64,000 nt of DNA from Spirillospora albida (GCF_000718255.1 NZ_JOFJ01000013.1:1-64000), one strand, 5' to 3'. Shown: positions 41,104 through 49,645, counted from the stretch's first letter. The notes: generated by a model not told the origin, from the sequence alone. Made by a program: numbers and translations.

Positions 41104-42420
41104 TCAGCGGCCCAAGGCGTAGGAGTCGGGCGAAGGGGACCGCAGGCGCGCGCCGATCGAGTCGGCGATCTCCCCCGAGCGGACGGCGGTGTTCGACAGC
41201 AGCGTGGAGCCGATGCCGTGCGAGTGCTCGGTCGCGCCCTGCAGGTAGATGCCGCAGCGCATGGTCGCGTCCGTGGCGATGCGGTAGTCGCGTTCCACGC
41301 GCACGGCGCCGCCGGCGTCCCGCAGGCAGTGCTCCCCCGCCTCGCCGAGCAGCGTCAGCGGGTCGCACGGCCGGTACCCGGTCGCGTAGACGAGGGCGTC
41401 GGCGTCCAGCGGGGCGCGCTCGCCGGTCGGCAGGAACTCCACCGTGGCGCGCACGCCGGACGCGTCGGCCGCGACGTGGACGAGGCGCGAGGCGTTGAGG
41501 ATGCGCAGCCGCTCCCGGCCCGCGACCCGCTCCTGGTAGTGCCGCCGGTAGAGCTCGTCGATGAGCTCCAGGTCGACCACGGAGTAGTTGGTGGAGCGGT
41601 GGTAGCCCATCAGCGTCCGCTTCACGTCCTCGGGGGCGTCGAAGAAGTGGTCGACGGCACCCGGGTCGAAGATGCGGTTGGCGAACGAGCTGTCGTCGGC
41701 GGGCGTGTAGCCGTACTTGGCGAAGACCGCGCAGATCTCGGCGCCGGTGAACGTGCGGTGCAGGTAGTCGGTGACCTCGGCGGCGCTCTGCCCGGCGCCC
41801 ACCACCAGCAGCCGCTTCGGGTCGCGCAGGCCGGGCGCGCGGTTCAGCAGTTCCTCGCTGTGCCAGATCCGCTCGCTCTCGGCGGTGCCCTCGGGCAGCA
41901 CCGGCTCCAGCCCGGCGGCGATCACCAGGTTGCGGGCCCGGCACGTGGTGAGCTCGTCGGCCCGGCCGCTCTGCCGGACGACCACGTCGACGTACTCGAC
42001 GACGCCGTCGACGGTGACCGGCGTGACGCCGACGACCTCCGAGCCGTAGCGGACCTGGTCGGTGAACGCGGACGCCGACCACTCCAGGTAGTCGTGGAAT
42101 TCGGCGCGCGAGGGGAACATCGTCTTGTGGTTGACGAAGTCGGGCAGCCGGCCGCGGTCCTTCAAGTAGCTCAGGAACCCGAACCCGCTGGTCGGGTTCC
42201 GCATGGTGACCAGGTCCTTGAGAAAGGACACCTGCATCGTCGTGCCGTCGATGAGCATGCCTGGATGCCAGCCGAACCGCGGCTGTTTCTCGAGGAACAC
42301 GGCGTCGACGACCTCGCCGGTCAGCGCCTCGCGCTCGCGCAGCGCGATCGCCAGCGCGATGTTGGAGGGGCCGAAGCCGATGCCGACGAGATCGTGGACA
42401 TGGGTGTCCGTTGGGGGCAT
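41104..42420 (-). CDS. L-ornithine N5-monooxygenase (siderophore type)
   Basis: 438 residues from the ATG at 42420 (GGAAAGG upstream). The FAD site is GIGFGPSNIALAIAL; the pattern FGWHPGMLIDGTTMQVSFLKDLVTMRNPTS is diagnostic for ornithine/lysine N-hydroxylases. The NADPH site is LLVVGAGQSAAEV, and the late block is LVYATGYRPCDPL followed by HGIGSTLLSNTAVR. The enzyme converts ornithine to N5-hydroxyornithine, the substrate predicted for NRPS module 3 and the precursor for formylation by the neighbour. Lysine is the alternative substrate, but the module 3 code argues for ornithine. The promoter carries iron boxes 3 and 4, shared with the divergent formyltransferase. Confidence 0.93.
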   Translation of the reverse strand: MPPTDTHVHDLVGIGFGPSNIALAIALREREALTGEVVDAVFLEKQPRFGWHPGMLIDGTTMQVSFLKDLVTMRNPTSGFGFLSYLKDRGRLPDFVNHKTMFPSRAEFHDYLEWSASAFTDQVRYGSEVVGVTPVTVDGVVEYVDVVVRQSGRADELTTCRARNLVIAAGLEPVLPEGTAESERIWHSEELLNRAPGLRDPKRLLVVGAGQSAAEVTDYLHRTFTGAEICAVFAKYGYTPADDSSFANRIFDPGAVDHFFDAPEDVKRTLMGYHRSTNYSVVDLELIDELYRRHYQERVAGRERLRILNASRLVHVAADASGVRATVEFLPTGERAPLDADALVYATGYRPCDPLTLLGEAGEHCLRDAGGAVRVERDYRIATDATMRCGIYLQGATEHSHGIGSTLLSNTAVRSGEIADSIGARLRSPSPDSYALGR

Positions 42421-42547
42421 GGGGGGTGCCTTTCCGAAGGGGCTGGTCCGGGTCGGGAACGCTGCTCGCCGGGACGGGGACGCCGCGGACGGCACGACCC
42501 GGCCGAATCGCGCCGCTTCGCGGGCTTCCCATAATCCCACGCATCGT

Positions 42548-42566
42548 TTAGGTTAGCCTCACCTAA
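42548..42566 (-). promoter_or_regulatory. DtxR/IdeR-type iron box 3
   Basis: TTAGGTTAGCCTCACCTAA differs from consensus at only a few positions. It lies 128 bases upstream of the monooxygenase ATG and one base from box 4. Confidence 0.87.
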
Positions 42567-42567
42567 T

Positions 42568-42586
42568 ATAGGTGAGCCTAACCTCC
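42568..42586 (+). promoter_or_regulatory. DtxR/IdeR-type iron box 4
   Basis: ATAGGTGAGCCTAACCTCC ends 27 bases before the formyltransferase ATG. Boxes 3 and 4 are mirror images: 42551-42564 is the reverse complement of 42570-42583 across five bases. Their centres are 20 bases apart. Confidence 0.82.
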
Positions 42587-42612
42587 CCTGACCTTCCGCA
42601 CAAGGAGAGTCC

Positions 42613-43560
42613 ATGCGGGTCGTGATGTTCGGCTATCAGACGTGGGGACACCGCACGCTCCAGGCGCTTCTCGACTCCGGACACGAGGTCTCCCTCGCGG
42701 TGACGCATCCCAGGAGCGACCACGCCTACGAGAAGATCTGGGACGACTCGGTCGCCGACCTCGCGGCCGCGCACGGCGTCCCCGTCCTGCTCCGCAACCG
42801 CCCCGACGACGAAGAGCTGATGGCCGCCCTCAAGGAGGCCGACCCCGACCTCATCGTCGCCAACAACTGGCGGACGTGGATCCCGCCGCAGATCTTCACG
42901 CTCCCCCGGCACGGAACCCTCAACGTCCACGACTCGCTGCTGCCGGCCTACGCGGGCTTCTCCCCCATCATCTGGGCCCTCATCAACGGCGAGACGGAGG
43001 TCGGCGTCACCGCGCACATGATGGACGAGCGGCTGGACGCCGGGGACATCGTCGTGCAGCGCGCCGTCCCGGTCGGCCCGTCCGACACCGCCACCGACCT
43101 GTTCCACCGCACCGTCGACCTCATCGGCCCGATCGTCGCGGAGTCGCTGGAGTCCATCGCGTCCGGACGCGCCGTCTTCACGCCGCAGGACCGCTCGAAG
43201 GCCAGCTTCTTCCACAAGCGCTCCGTCGAGGACGGCCGGATCGACTGGGCCTGGCCCGCCGAGGACATCGAACGCCTGGTCAGAGCGCAGTCCGACCCCT
43301 ATCCGAACGCCTTCACGCACTACCGGGGCGAGCGCGTCCGGGTGCTGAAGGCGTCGGTCTCCGAGGGCGTCTACGGCGGGACCCCCGGCCGCGTCTTCAT
43401 CCGCGAGGGCGACGGCGTGGTCATCGTCGCCGGGGCCGGCGCGCGGCGCGGCCGCAGCCGGGGCCTCGTCATCGAGCGGGTCCGCACCGACGACGGAACC
43501 GAACTGCGCGCGAACGACTACTTCCGCGTCATGGGCGGCTACCTCACCGACCGGCCATGA
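42613..43560 (+). CDS. N5-hydroxyornithine N-formyltransferase
   Basis: 315 residues; ATG with AAGGAGA 4-10 bases before. It has the Met-tRNA formyltransferase fold. The catalytic region reads LNVHDSLLPAYAGFSPIIWAL (Asn-His, with SLLP) and ERLDAGDIV provides the catalytic Asp. The N-terminus MRVVMFGYQTWGHRTLQALL replaces the usual FAGTPEFA opening, as in siderophore transformylases such as CchA of coelichelin. It would use 10-formyl-tetrahydrofolate to formylate N5-hydroxyornithine into the hydroxamate. Coupled by an ATGA overlap with the M20 peptidase and divergent from the monooxygenase. Confidence 0.9.
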   Translation: MRVVMFGYQTWGHRTLQALLDSGHEVSLAVTHPRSDHAYEKIWDDSVADLAAAHGVPVLLRNRPDDEELMAALKEADPDLIVANNWRTWIPPQIFTLPRHGTLNVHDSLLPAYAGFSPIIWALINGETEVGVTAHMMDERLDAGDIVVQRAVPVGPSDTATDLFHRTVDLIGPIVAESLESIASGRAVFTPQDRSKASFFHKRSVEDGRIDWAWPAEDIERLVRAQSDPYPNAFTHYRGERVRVLKASVSEGVYGGTPGRVFIREGDGVVIVAGAGARRGRSRGLVIERVRTDDGTELRANDYFRVMGGYLTDRP

Positions 43561-44810
43561 CGCTCCCCGCCGGCGCCGCGGACACGGAGGCCGCCGCGAT
43601 GGCGGGCCTGCTGGCCGAACTGGTCCGCATCCCGAGCGTCGGCGGGTCCCCGGCCGAGATCTCCATCCAGGAGCGCCTCGCCGCGTGGATGCGCGGCGAG
43701 GGTCTGGAGGTCGACCTGTGGCCGATCCCCGTGGCGGAGATCACCGCCGAGGAGGGCTTCCCCGGCATGGAGGTGCCCCGGACGCGGGCCCTCGGGCTCG
43801 TCGGGCGGCTGCCCGGCGCCGGCGGCGGGCCGTCGCTCATGCTGAACTGCCATGTCGACGTCGTCCCGCCCGGCGACGCGTCCGCGTGGCGCGACGACCC
43901 GTTCGGCGGCCGCGTCCACGGCGACCTGCTGTACGGGCGGGGCTCCTGCGACATGAAGGGCGGCCTGGTGGCCGCGCTGTTCGCCGTGCGCGCGCTGCGC
44001 CGCGTCCGGCTGCGGGGCGACGTGCTGATCGCCTGCGTCCCCGGCGAGGAGGACGGCGGCCTCGGCTCCTACGCCCTGCTCCGGCGCGGCTGGACGGCCG
44101 ACGCCTGCGTCATCCCCGAGCCGACCGGACTGGACGCCGTCCCCGCCAACGCGGGCGCGCTGACGTTCCGGCTGCGGATCCGCGGCCGCACCGCCCACGC
44201 CGCCCGGCGCGACGGCGGGGTGAACGCGGTGGAGAAGTTCCCACCGGTGCTCGCCGCGCTGCGCGACCTGGAACGCCGCCGCAACGCGAACGTCGATCCG
44301 CTGATGCGGCGGTGGAATCTGCCCTACGCGATCGAGGTGGGCACCGTCCGGGCGGGCGACTGGCCGTCCACCGTCCCGGGCGACCTGGTCGCCGAGGGCC
44401 GCATCGGCGTCGCGCTCGGGGAACCGGAGCGGGACGCCCGCGACGCCCTCGAACGGGCGGTCGCGGAGGTGTGCGCCTCCGACGCCTGGCTGTCCCGGCA
44501 CCCCGTCGAGGTGGAGTGGTGGGGCGGCCGGTTCGCGTCCGGCCGCCTCCCCGCCGACGACGGCGGCCTGCTGGACCTGCTCGCCGCGGCCCACCGGGGC
44601 GTGACCGGCGCGCCGCCCGCCGTCTGGGGCGCCCCTTACGGCAGCGACCTGCGCCTGCTCACCGGCCTCGGCGGCATCCCGGCGGTCCAGTACGGGCCCG
44701 GCGACATCGACCGCATGCACGCGCACGACGAACGCGTGTCCCTGACCGGGGTCGCCACCGCGTCGCGCGTCTTGACCGCCCTCGCCGTCTCCCACTGCGG
44801 GACGGCCTGA
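43557..44810 (+). CDS. M20-family metallopeptidase / deacylase in the siderophore locus
   Basis: 417 residues starting at the ATGA overlap with the formyltransferase. M20 zinc ligands are all present: LNCHVDVVPPG (His), GRGSCDMKGG (Asp), CVPGEEDGG (Glu base and ligand), IPEPTGLD (Glu/Asp) and MHAHDERVS (His). The dimerisation lid carries GRTAHAARRDGGVNAVEK. The group includes acetylornithine deacetylase and peptidases. The tight coupling to hydroxyornithine formylation suggests either supply of ornithine from acetylornithine or cleavage of the siderophore (or a precursor) to recycle it. Neither can be decided from sequence. Confidence 0.85.
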   Translation: MTLPAGAADTEAAAMAGLLAELVRIPSVGGSPAEISIQERLAAWMRGEGLEVDLWPIPVAEITAEEGFPGMEVPRTRALGLVGRLPGAGGGPSLMLNCHVDVVPPGDASAWRDDPFGGRVHGDLLYGRGSCDMKGGLVAALFAVRALRRVRLRGDVLIACVPGEEDGGLGSYALLRRGWTADACVIPEPTGLDAVPANAGALTFRLRIRGRTAHAARRDGGVNAVEKFPPVLAALRDLERRRNANVDPLMRRWNLPYAIEVGTVRAGDWPSTVPGDLVAEGRIGVALGEPERDARDALERAVAEVCASDAWLSRHPVEVEWWGGRFASGRLPADDGGLLDLLAAAHRGVTGAPPAVWGAPYGSDLRLLTGLGGIPAVQYGPGDIDRMHAHDERVSLTGVATASRVLTALAVSHCGTA

Positions 44811-44853
44811 ACCGCGCGCCGACCCTCGTGCCGCCGGCGCCGGGCGCCGCCCG

Positions 44854-45459
44854 TCACCAGGGGCGTTTCTCCTCGGCGGCGCCGAAGAAGTCGCCGCCCT
44901 TCGCGCGGACGTCATCGGTGCCCCACTGCCGCGAATGCGGCATCCTCATGAGCCGCGGGACGTGCTTGCTGCAGTGGATGTACGCCTCCTCGACGCCGAC
45001 GCGCACCCAGAAGCGGGCGCGCCGCCCGGGGATGCTCGGCTCGGGGCACTCCGGCCATTCGCGGCGGAGCGCCGCGTCGTCCACCAGGGCGGCGGTGCCG
45101 TTGACGTGCAGGCCGACGAGATGGGTGAAGAAGTCGACGAACAGCAGCCCGATGTGCCCGTTCTCGGTGATGTTCCCCGCGCTGCCCATGACGCCGTTGC
45201 CCCGGTACTCGGGGTAGGTCAGGGTGTGCTCGTCCAGCACGTGGACGAATCCCGGCGGGCCGGCGCGGAAGCTGCAGTCGCATTCACCGCCGCCGTCGGC
45301 CGTCGAGACGAACACCATCTCCTGGCGTCCGATGAACTCCGCCATCCGGCCGTTCAGCCGGTCGAGCATCTGCTCGCGATAGAAGCGCGCGGCCCGCCCC
45401 TCGAACCCGAGGGCCCGCTGCAGGTCGTGCTCGCCCGCCGATCCAGGCAGCCCGGTCAT
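44854..45459 (-). CDS. FMN-binding pyridoxamine-phosphate-oxidase-like protein
   Basis: 201 residues from the ATG at 45459 (GGGAGG just upstream). The split-barrel pattern is clear: FIGRQEMVFVSTADGGGECDCSFRAG, then FVHVLDEHTLTYPEYRGNGVMGSAGNITENGHIGLLFVDF, typical of proteins annotated as PPOX-related FMN-binding. The late part (FWVRVGVEEAYIHCSKHVPRL) has the IHCSKH motif common in this subgroup, where it packs near the flavin. An oxidoreductase role with unknown substrate is likely. It is convergent with the M20 gene and stands outside the siderophore operons. Confidence 0.78.
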   Translation of the reverse strand: MTGLPGSAGEHDLQRALGFEGRAARFYREQMLDRLNGRMAEFIGRQEMVFVSTADGGGECDCSFRAGPPGFVHVLDEHTLTYPEYRGNGVMGSAGNITENGHIGLLFVDFFTHLVGLHVNGTAALVDDAALRREWPECPEPSIPGRRARFWVRVGVEEAYIHCSKHVPRLMRMPHSRQWGTDDVRAKGGDFFGAAEEKRPW

Positions 45460-45612
45460 GATCGCCTCCCGATCCCGGTTCCACCCTTTCAAAGCACGGG
45501 CGCGCCGCGCGCGGGGTTCACTCAGAGCATCGGAATCGTGACCGCATGCGGACAAGTCAGGAAAGAGTGCCTTCCGGGGCACCGGCGCGGACGGGCGGCG
45601 GCGGCGCTCCGG

Positions 45613-46050
45613 TCACTCGGGCAGGCCGGGGGCGGAACCCGACCGCCCGAACCGGCGCATCGCCCCCGGCGCCCGCCGAAGCGGCTCCACGCGCGCCTCG
45701 ATGATGTCCAGGCGCGTGTGCAGGCCCGTCATGCGCAGGACGCGCAGCACCCGCGGCTGGGGATGCCGCAGGGCGAACCGCCGTCCGCGGCCCGTCATCT
45801 CCTGGTGCGCCCACACCATGAGGGACAGGCCGCTGGAGTCGACGAGCCCGACCCCGGACAGGTCCATCAGCAGCAGGTGCGGATCGTGCCCGGCGATCAC
45901 CGCGCCGATGTGCTCCCGCAGTTCGGCGGCGGTGATCACGTCCACATGGCCGCTCAGCCGCAGCTCGGCCGCGGCCTCCTCGCCCCGGACCTCGACCTTC
46001 AGCACCAGCGCGCCGTTCCCGCAGGTCAGGTCGTCCCCGTCCGTCGTCAC
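45613..46050 (-). CDS. STAS-domain anti-sigma factor antagonist
   Basis: 145 residues from a GTG that overlaps the stop of the ANTAR gene (GTGA), so the two are translationally coupled. The STAS fold is seen in AELRLSGHVDVITAAELREHI and LLLMDLSGVGLVDSSGLSLMVWAHQ. The serine in VDSSGL is the site phosphorylated by anti-sigma kinases in SpoIIAA/RsbV-type proteins. The C-terminal 30 residues are basic and disordered. It probably releases a sigma factor of the SigB/SigF type by partner switching; no anti-sigma gene is next to it. Confidence 0.85.
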   Translation of the reverse strand: MTTDGDDLTCGNGALVLKVEVRGEEAAAELRLSGHVDVITAAELREHIGAVIAGHDPHLLLMDLSGVGLVDSSGLSLMVWAHQEMTGRGRRFALRHPQPRVLRVLRMTGLHTRLDIIEARVEPLRRAPGAMRRFGRSGSAPGLPE

Positions 46051-46760
46051 CGGGCCTCCACCGTCTCGCCGAGGACCTCCGCCGCGAGGTCGGCGACCCT
46101 CCGGCGGCTGTCGCGCGCCTGTTTGCGGAGCCGGTTGAACGCGGACACCGAGTCGATGCCGTGGGTCGCCATCAGGTACCCGATGGCGCGTTCGATCACG
46201 ACCCGGTAGTCGAGGGCGTACTGCAACTGGGCGGCGGTGACGCTGTGCTCGTGGGACGACAGCGCGGCCCCCATCAGGTCGCCGGTCAGCCCGGCGTAGG
46301 CCCGCAGGGCCGTGACATCCGAGTCGTCCCATCCGGCCGGTTCCGCCCGGTAGACGTTCAGGGTGCCGACCGGGCCCCCGCCCAGCGTGATCGGCACGCC
46401 CGCGACGGCCCGCACCCGCTCGTCCAGGACGTCGGCCAGCAGCGGCCAGCGCACGTCGGAGCGCACGTCCTCGGTGGTGACGGGCTTGCCGCGGACGAAC
46501 GCGTCGTAGCACGGCCCCTGCCCGGCGCCCGCCTGTGCCTGCTCCAGCGAACGCCCGACCTCGTCCGACGCGGCGACGTAGCACAGCTGCTGCTGCGCGT
46601 CGATGAGCATGATGCCGGCGCCGTCGTAGCCGAACAGCTCGTCCACCGAGCCGACCACCCGGCGCAGCGCGCTCGCCACGTCCGTGTCGTGCGGTGCCCC
46701 GTGCAGGCGGTCCAGGCTCGAACGCAACGCTTCCGTATCGATATGCATCATGCTCCACAT
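46047..46760 (-). CDS. GAF- and ANTAR-domain regulator
   Basis: 237 residues. Residues about 20-165 form a GAF sensor (DGAGIMLIDAQQQLCYVAASDE, GQGPCYDAF, VRAVAGVPITLGGGPVGTLNVY). Residues about 175-235 are an ANTAR RNA-binding domain (LQYALDYRVVIERAIGYLMATHGIDSVSAFNRLRKQARDSRRRVADLAAEV). ANTAR proteins bind paired hairpins in mRNA leaders to prevent termination. Three in-frame ATGs occur at the start (46760, 46751, 46748); the inner pair has GGAG just upstream and may be the true one. Operon with the STAS gene, suggesting a stress-response unit. Confidence 0.88.
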   Translation of the reverse strand: MWSMMHIDTEALRSSLDRLHGAPHDTDVASALRRVVGSVDELFGYDGAGIMLIDAQQQLCYVAASDEVGRSLEQAQAGAGQGPCYDAFVRGKPVTTEDVRSDVRWPLLADVLDERVRAVAGVPITLGGGPVGTLNVYRAEPAGWDDSDVTALRAYAGLTGDLMGAALSSHEHSVTAAQLQYALDYRVVIERAIGYLMATHGIDSVSAFNRLRKQARDSRRRVADLAAEVLGETVEAR

Positions 46761-47414
46761 CCTTGATGGGGGTTCGGTCGGGGAGATGTGAAGCCCTAGG
46801 GCAGACCGTGATCCTTCGTCGTCGCGGCCGCGGCCGGCAGGACCGGCCGGCCGGCGTCGGACGCCACGGGTGCGATGCGAAGCGGATGCCGCGTCACGGG
46901 AAAGGAAGGCCGGAATTCCTCCATCGCGAGTTCACCCATGGAGAGGAATCCCGAAGAGCACTCCGGAAGGCGGTCGTTTCCGCCGGCCCTGTCGCGATCG
47001 TACGCCACGGCGTTCCTTTCGGGCAGCATGAGGCAGCGATCCGCGGACGCAGGGCGGAACTTCTGGCACTCACCTTACCGGCCCCGCGAAGGAGGAACGG
47101 CACCGATCACCAAACCCCCGACCAGCTCGACACCCAAAAAAGACTTTGCATGCACAATGGGCGACTTTTCCACTACTCACTTTCCCGCGCGGCGTCCGCG
47201 AACCGCCCGCCGCGCGCCCTTCCGGTGCGCCGGACGGGTCGGGGACGGCGTCCGGCATGACACTGCGAGCGCGCACGGCTCCGAAAGGTGATCAAGTCGA
47301 GACCTGTGCTGATTGAAAGATCCACCAAATGGGTTCAAGCTGTCTCCGGCGCCGACGTCACTCCGCCCGTGTCCGGCGCCCGCACCTTCCGACCGACCGC
47401 CGACGGGACGCGCC
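46761..47414. other. 650-bp region without a confident gene
   Basis: This lies between the divergent ANTAR regulator and a small hypothetical gene, and should carry both promoters. It is less GC-rich than its surroundings, especially 47095-47180. A minus-strand frame of up to 77 codons (46796-47029), with inner starts at MGEL and MEEF, has some G/C bias at third positions but no recognised family. I saw no terminator, RNA gene or iron box here. Confidence 0.45.
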
Positions 47415-47687
47415 ATGTTCGAGATCTGGGAGACGAGCGAGCCGCCACGGCTCATCAGCGACGCGGGCAGCCTGACCGTCGCGCTCGAGAAGGTCGACAC
47501 GATGTGCCGGCTCCGCCACGACCAGGCGGTCGCCCATGTGGGCGACGTCCGGGACAACTATCGGTTCGAGATCCGGGACCGGGCCGGGAAGGCGCTGGCC
47601 CGGCTGAGCTACGTCCCCGACACCTCCCGCGCCTACCAGAGCGTGGTCGTCGACGAGATGCGCGGAGCCGAGCAGCACGGCGGTTAG
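47415..47687 (+). CDS. Small hypothetical protein
   Basis: 90 residues from the ATG at 47415 (MFEIWETSEPPRL). Mixed charged, no membrane segment, no known motif. The tail DEMRGAEQHGG is hydrophilic. Codon use has the high third-position G/C expected of real genes. The ribosome site is weak (GGGACG). It sits 29 bases ahead of the DUF2786 gene on the same strand and could be cotranscribed with it. Function unknown. Confidence 0.55.
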   Translation: MFEIWETSEPPRLISDAGSLTVALEKVDTMCRLRHDQAVAHVGDVRDNYRFEIRDRAGKALARLSYVPDTSRAYQSVVVDEMRGAEQHGG

Positions 47688-47716
47688 CCCCGCCGCCCGC
47701 CCCCGCACGTGCGAGG

Positions 47717-48958
47717 ATGCGTCGTGGCCGGGCGCTGAAGGGGGCGGTGGTGGCTCTGGAGGCCGTGGAGGGATTGGCGGCGGCGGCGCTGCACGCGCTG
47801 TCCCGCGGTGACGCGAGCGCGTTCGATCACCTCGTCACCGAACTGGCGGGCGACCCGGGCGTGCCCGGGTGGACGCGGGCCGCCGATCGCTGCCTCTCGC
47901 TCCGGCTGCGGGCCGCCGTCCAGGATGCATGGGAACGAGGCTGGCAGCCCGGAGACGTGGCCCGGTTCACCGGCCGGCGCCACACCGCACGGCACGTCCG
48001 CCTGGCTCGCGACGCGATCGCCGCCCAGATGCGCCGATACCCGTCCTCCACCGTGGACGACCGGTGGCGTGAGCAACTCGCCCACCTCAAGGCGGAGGTC
48101 TGGTGGGGGGATGACCACGAGCACCCGGCGGCCTGGTGCGCCCGCGAAGGCGCCGGGCGCACTGCCCTCATCGCCTGCTCCATCGAAGTCCTGCACCTGC
48201 TTCACCATCTCCCCCGCCTTCCCCGTATCGGTCCGCTCCCAGGGACTTCCCGGCAGGGGCCGGCGGTCACGGCGAACGTCGACGGCCGGGTGCTCGGCAG
48301 GGTCCGTGCCCTGCTGGCCAAGGCGGAGTCGACCGAGTTCCCGGACGAGGCCGAAGCGCTCAGCGCCCGCGCCCAGGAGCTGATGGCCCGGCACAGCATC
48401 GACCGGGCACTGCTGGAGGCGGACGCGGAGAGCCCCTGCGCCCCCGCCGGACGGCGCGTCCCCATCGAGAGCCCGTACGACGCACCCAAGGCCGCGCTCC
48501 TGACGGTGGTGTCGGACGCGAACCGGTGCCGGGCCGTATGGCACCGCGATCTCGGCTTCTCCACGGTCGTGGGGTTCCCGGCGGATGTGGCGGGGACGGA
48601 GATGCTGTTCACGTCGCTGCTGGTCCAGGCGACGTCCGCGATGGTGAGCGCCGGTCCGCGGCGGGACGCCCGTGGCGCGTCGCGCACGCGCTCGTTCCGG
48701 CACGCGTTCCTGAACGCCTACGCGGGCCGCATCGGCGAGCGGCTGCGGGAGGCGACGGAGAGGGCCGCCACGGGAGAGGCGCTCCCCGTACTGGCCGCGC
48801 GCGACCGGGCGGTCGACGACGCCGTCGGCGCCCTGTTCCCCAGGCTGGCCAGGAGCCGGGCGAGCTCGGTCTCCAACCGCGAGGGCTGGCTCGCCGGACG
48901 GATGGCGGCGGACCTTGCCGGTCTCCGGGACCGCGCCGAGATCGCACACCGCGCTTAG
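47717..48958 (+). CDS. DUF2786-domain protein
   Basis: 413 residues from the ATG at 47717; GTGs at 47747 and 47750 behind GAAGGGGGC are alternatives. Residues about 185-235 (RVLGRVRALLAKAESTEFPDEAEALSARAQELMARHSIDRALL) are a clear DUF2786 helical unit. A helical N-terminal half (AALHALSRGDASAFDHLVTEL, WQPGDVARFTGRR) and a C-terminal half with RHAFLNAYAGRIGERLREATERA and NREGWLAGRMAADL follow the usual layout of actinobacterial DUF2786 proteins, some of which resemble phage proteins. No enzymatic motif is seen. A terminator follows the stop. Confidence 0.78.
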   Translation: MRRGRALKGAVVALEAVEGLAAAALHALSRGDASAFDHLVTELAGDPGVPGWTRAADRCLSLRLRAAVQDAWERGWQPGDVARFTGRRHTARHVRLARDAIAAQMRRYPSSTVDDRWREQLAHLKAEVWWGDDHEHPAAWCAREGAGRTALIACSIEVLHLLHHLPRLPRIGPLPGTSRQGPAVTANVDGRVLGRVRALLAKAESTEFPDEAEALSARAQELMARHSIDRALLEADAESPCAPAGRRVPIESPYDAPKAALLTVVSDANRCRAVWHRDLGFSTVVGFPADVAGTEMLFTSLLVQATSAMVSAGPRRDARGASRTRSFRHAFLNAYAGRIGERLREATERAATGEALPVLAARDRAVDDAVGALFPRLARSRASSVSNREGWLAGRMAADLAGLRDRAEIAHRA

Positions 48959-48964
48959 GGCGCG

Positions 48965-48989
48965 CGTCCCCCCGGGGGCGAGGGGGACG
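48965..48989. terminator. Terminator between convergent DUF2786 and HTH genes
   Basis: An 8-bp stem (48965-48972 with 48982-48989) with a 9-base loop, 6 bases after the DUF2786 stop and 20 before the minus-strand stop. Confidence 0.6.
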
Positions 48990-49009
48990 TCCGGCACAGC
49001 GGGACCGGG

Positions 49010-49222
49010 TCAGGCCTTCTTGCGCCTGGTGTTGCCCCCTCTGCTGCGGAGCGGCACCCCCGCCTCCTTCAGGACGTTGTAGATGAATCCGTAAGAGCGG
49101 CCCGTTTCGGCGGCCAGGTCGCGGATGCTCTCACCGGCCGCGTAGCGCGGTGCGAGCTCCGCGGCGAGCCGCGTCCGTTCGGCACCGGTGACACGGGTGC
49201 CCCTCGTCAGCGTTCGGGTCAC
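49010..49222 (-). CDS. Small helix-turn-helix protein
   Basis: 70 residues from the GTG at 49222, which has AGGAGG 5 bases upstream. Almost the whole protein is one HTH: ERTRLAAELAPRYAAGESIRDLAAETGRSYGFIYNVLKEAGVPLRSRGG, with a basic tail (NTRRKKA). The pattern (SIRDLAAETGRSYGFIYNVL) is the same as small Streptomyces HTH proteins and resembles the DNA-reading part of resolvase/transposase HTH-23 domains. It may be a transcription or nucleoid factor. No regulated partner is adjacent. Confidence 0.8.
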   Translation of the reverse strand: MTRTLTRGTRVTGAERTRLAAELAPRYAAGESIRDLAAETGRSYGFIYNVLKEAGVPLRSRGGNTRRKKA

Positions 49223-49645
49223 GGGGACCTCCTGTTTCCGAAGCTGGGCGGCGGGACCGTCCCCGCAGCTCACAGCCCTGTTGATCTACCCAACGTACAC
49301 ATTCCCCTGGATGAGGCCGCTGATGCCGTGCGAATCGCCGCGAAGTCGGCCGAAGTCGGTCTTTTCCACGGTGAACGGCGTGTCGTGAACCGAAACCCGT
49401 CATGGCACACCCGAAGACCGGGCACCCGCACACCCGACCACAGCGCGCTGGTGCACTCGGCCTCCAGAGCGCCGAACGCGATGCAGCCGACGTCGGACGG
49501 ACGGCGGTGAGGCGGCCGACCATGCCGCAGTCGGCCGTGAGATGGCACACCTCTGAGGAGGTCGAGGGTGAGAGGGCCGATCGAGCCCTGGGCCGGACCG
49601 CCGCCCCCAAGGAGCCGCCGGGCAGAGCCCGGCCCGCGGAGAGCG

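Noticed and set aside
46694..47260. Plus-strand frame of 188 codons after the ANTAR gene
   Set aside because: It starts antisense inside the ANTAR gene, has poor codon character and no motif.
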